Assembly: GCA_017428805.1 (NCBI GenBank)
Contig: JAFRQC010000074.1
Location: 1 to 7,095 of the forward strand
Source: Prevotella sp.
GTDB lineage: Bacteria > Bacteroidota > Bacteroidia > Bacteroidales > Bacteroidaceae
Direction: 5' to 3'
Length of the DNA: 7,095 bases
This document shows positions 5,966 to 7,095 of the stretch, in pieces. A program made the translations under genes and the position numbers. The notes under the pieces are model-generated. The model saw only the letters and a list, made by a program, of their open reading frames with translations. It was not told the origin of the DNA and did not search any database. Each line of letters begins with the position of its first letter. The stretch's first letter is position 1.

Positions 5966-6070
5966 AATTGTTTACAGTTGACGGTTTACAGTTTACAGAT
6001 GATATGACTGGAGACCGAAACACCCGCAGAGGTAATCAACTGTAAACCGTAAACTGTAAACTGTAAACAA
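5966..6070 (+). repeat. 105-bp heptamer-armed repeat, copy 1
   Basis: This copy matches the one at 6639-6743 at 103 of 105 positions with no gap; the differences are at 6022 and 6063. The left arm (5970-5997) is four heptamers of GTTTACA type, one of them GTTGACG. The right arm (6041-6068) is four of the complementary TGTAAAC type. Bases 5970-5993 pair with 6038-6061 at 23 of 24 positions around a 44-nt loop that holds the non-repetitive core. It fills nearly the whole 115-bp gap between proC and the regulator gene, leaving only seven A-rich bases before the ATG. There is no U-run after the stem, so it is not a standard terminator. Confidence 0.92.
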
Positions 6071-6077
6071 AAAGTAT

Positions 6078-6635
6078 ATGGACGAACAATTAAAGCAGAT
6101 AGGCGAACGCCTGAAGGGATTGCGCGACGTGCTCGACATCCCCGTGAGTGAGATGGCAGAGACCATCGGCATCAGTGCCGAGAAGTATGAGAAGATAGAG
6201 GCCGGCGAGTTGGACATCACCATCTCGAACCTTATGAAGATTGCCCATAAGTACGGGGTATCGACAGAGGAACTGATCTTTGCAGAAGCCCCTCATATGA
6301 AGTCATACTATGTGACCCGCAAGGGACAGGGTATGAGTATCGAACGTACCAAGGCTTATAAATACCAGAGCCTCGTGGGCGGCTTCGTGAACCACAAGGC
6401 CGACGTGTTCATCGTTACCGTTGAGCCCAAGCCCGGTGTTCACACCATCTATAAGAACTCGCACCCCGGACAGGAGTTCAACCTCGTGCTCGAAGGTAAG
6501 ATGGAGCTCTATATCGGCGGTAAGACGATGGTGCTCGAAGAGGGCGACAGCATCTATTTCGACTCCACGAAACCCCACGGTATGCTCGCCGTCGGTGACA
6601 AAGCCGTGAAGTTTCTCGCCTTTACAGTCGAGTAA
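6078..6635 (+). CDS. XRE-family regulator with C-terminal cupin domain
   Basis: This 185-aa protein has an N-terminal helix-turn-helix of XRE type (about 7-66: IGERLKGLRDVLDIPVSEMA, then ISAEKYEKIEAGELDIT and ISNLMKIAHKYGVSTEEL) and a C-terminal cupin_2 barrel (about 110-185). Cupin motif 1 is visible as H129, E133 and G140 (HPGQEFNLVLEG), and motif 2 as GDSIYFDSTKPHG (156-168). Such proteins are cytoplasmic transcription regulators that sense small ligands or metals through the cupin. No ligand can be read from the sequence. The single-gene block is bracketed by the two 105-bp repeats. The acyl-CoA synthetase gene downstream is the most obvious target or partner, a pairing I believe recurs in Bacteroidales. 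The start at 6078 follows an A-rich tract. Confidence 0.92.
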   Translation: MDEQLKQIGERLKGLRDVLDIPVSEMAETIGISAEKYEKIEAGELDITISNLMKIAHKYGVSTEELIFAEAPHMKSYYVTRKGQGMSIERTKAYKYQSLVGGFVNHKADVFIVTVEPKPGVHTIYKNSHPGQEFNLVLEGKMELYIGGKTMVLEEGDSIYFDSTKPHGMLAVGDKAVKFLAFTVE

Positions 6636-6638
6636 AAC

Positions 6639-6743
6639 AATTGTTTACAGTTGACGGTTTACAGTTTACAGATGATATGACTGGAGACCGAAACTCCCGC
6701 AGAGGTAATCAACTGTAAACCGTAAACTGTAAACAGTAAACAA
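6639..6743 (+). repeat. 105-bp heptamer-armed repeat, copy 2
   Basis: This is a direct repeat of 5966-6070, offset by 673 bp. It lies in the 115-bp gap between the regulator stop (6635) and the next ATG (6751), at exactly the same distance from stop and start as copy 1. The two substitutions are A to T in the core (6695) and T to A in the last heptamer (6736), which becomes AGTAAAC. The main hairpin arms are unchanged. Confidence 0.92.
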
Positions 6744-6750
6744 GAAAAGT

Positions 6751-7095
6751 ATGATAGAAAGATTTTTGAAGCAGACAAAGTTCACGTCTGTTGAGGATTA
6801 CAACAAGAACCTGGAGTTCATCATTCCCGAGGGCTTCAACTTCGCCTACGACGTGATGGACGCCTGGGCAGCAGAGGCTCCCGAGAAGCTGGCAATCCTG
6901 TGGACCAACGACCAGGGTGACGAGATACGCACCACTTTCGGAGAACTGAAGGAGCAGACCGATCAGGCCGCCTCCTATTTGATGTCGTTAGGCATCGGCA
7001 AGAACGACCCTGTGATGTTGATTCTGAAGCGCCGTTACGAGTGGTGGGTGGTTATGCTCGCCCTGCATAAGATCGGTGCCATCGTCATCCCTGCC
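6751..7095 (+). CDS. AMP-forming acyl-CoA synthetase, N-terminal part (partial)
   Basis: The frame is open for 115 codons from the ATG at 6751 to the last base of the window without a stop, so the gene continues beyond. It begins MIERFLKQTKFTSVEDYNKN and contains features of the N-terminal domain of AMP-dependent synthetases: FNFAYDVMDAWAAEAPEKLAI, then TTFGELKEQTDQAASYLMSLGI and the V-M-L-I-L-K-R-R-Y-E-W-W core with HKIGAIVIP. This resembles acetyl-CoA or medium-chain acyl-CoA synthetases, which activate a carboxylic acid through an acyl-AMP. The ATP-binding P-loop and the catalytic lysine domain lie outside the window, so the substrate cannot be assigned. The start is set by the A-rich tract 7 bp after repeat copy 2 and by fit to the family N-terminus. 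It is probably co-transcribed with the regulator. Confidence 0.85.
   Translation, partial: MIERFLKQTKFTSVEDYNKNLEFIIPEGFNFAYDVMDAWAAEAPEKLAILWTNDQGDEIRTTFGELKEQTDQAASYLMSLGIGKNDPVMLILKRRYEWWVVMLALHKIGAIVIPA

Noticed and set aside
5970..6068. CRISPR array
   Set aside because: The 7-bp units are contiguous without unique spacers, the larger unit occurs only twice, 673 bp apart, and there are no cas genes.
5966..6070. Rho-independent terminator or known riboswitch between proC and the regulator
   Set aside because: The stem is long, but no U-run follows it on the plus strand and the 44-nt loop is too large for a standard terminator. The core does not match a riboswitch I can recognise.
5966..6743. 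Integron-type gene cassette with attC sites around the regulator
   Set aside because: A gene between two palindromic elements invited this idea, but no RYYYAAC/GTTRRRY core pair is found, no integrase is present, and the arms are tandem heptamers.

Overview
The window looks like a piece of a Bacteroidales chromosome, most likely Prevotella-like. The main reason is a set of promoter-like sites with the Bacteroidota primary sigma pattern (TTTG, about 20 bp, TAnnTTTG). Upstream of starts there are A-rich tracts rather than Shine-Dalgarno sequences, and the proteins have a Bacteroidota character (an IS66 group with a cysteine-less TnpC, an Rpn-type nuclease, and ArgD coupled to ProC). No tRNA, rRNA or CRISPR array is visible, and no gene-free stretch reaches 300 bases.

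Left part, 1-2571, minus strand: a complete IS66-family insertion sequence. It begins exactly at base 1 and ends at 2571, with 28-bp terminal inverted repeats (24/28 matching, first 12 perfect). It carries tnpA, tnpB and tnpC in the usual order. Its right end sits inside the 3' end of a gene for an Rpn-family PD-(D/E)XK nuclease (2543-3568, minus), so the last eight codons and the stop of that gene are IS sequence.

Middle part, 3569-4058: the Rpn promoter and a divergent promoter for a small unknown ORF (3719-4042, plus) are mirror images. Both -33 boxes lie in a perfect 10-bp inverted repeat. The small ORF runs into the promoter of the next operon and ends inside a tandem heptamer repeat, so it may be a truncated remnant.

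Right part, 4059-7095, plus strand: argD (acetyl/succinyl-ornithine aminotransferase) overlaps proC (pyrroline-5-carboxylate reductase) by ATGA. These make a small arginine/proline unit with its own promoter. An XRE-cupin regulator follows, then the first 115 codons of an AMP-forming acyl-CoA synthetase that runs off the window.

The most unusual structure is a 105-bp repeat that fills almost all of both 115-bp gaps on either side of the regulator gene. The copies match at 103/105 positions. Each has arms built of GTTTACA-type heptamers that can form a long hairpin around a conserved core of about 40 nt. A related four-heptamer run (GTTTATA/GTTTAAA) abuts the argD start, so three consecutive plus-strand starts have heptamer arrays directly in front of them. 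Apart from these repeats and the promoter architecture, the gene content is ordinary, and no clearly new multi-gene system is visible.
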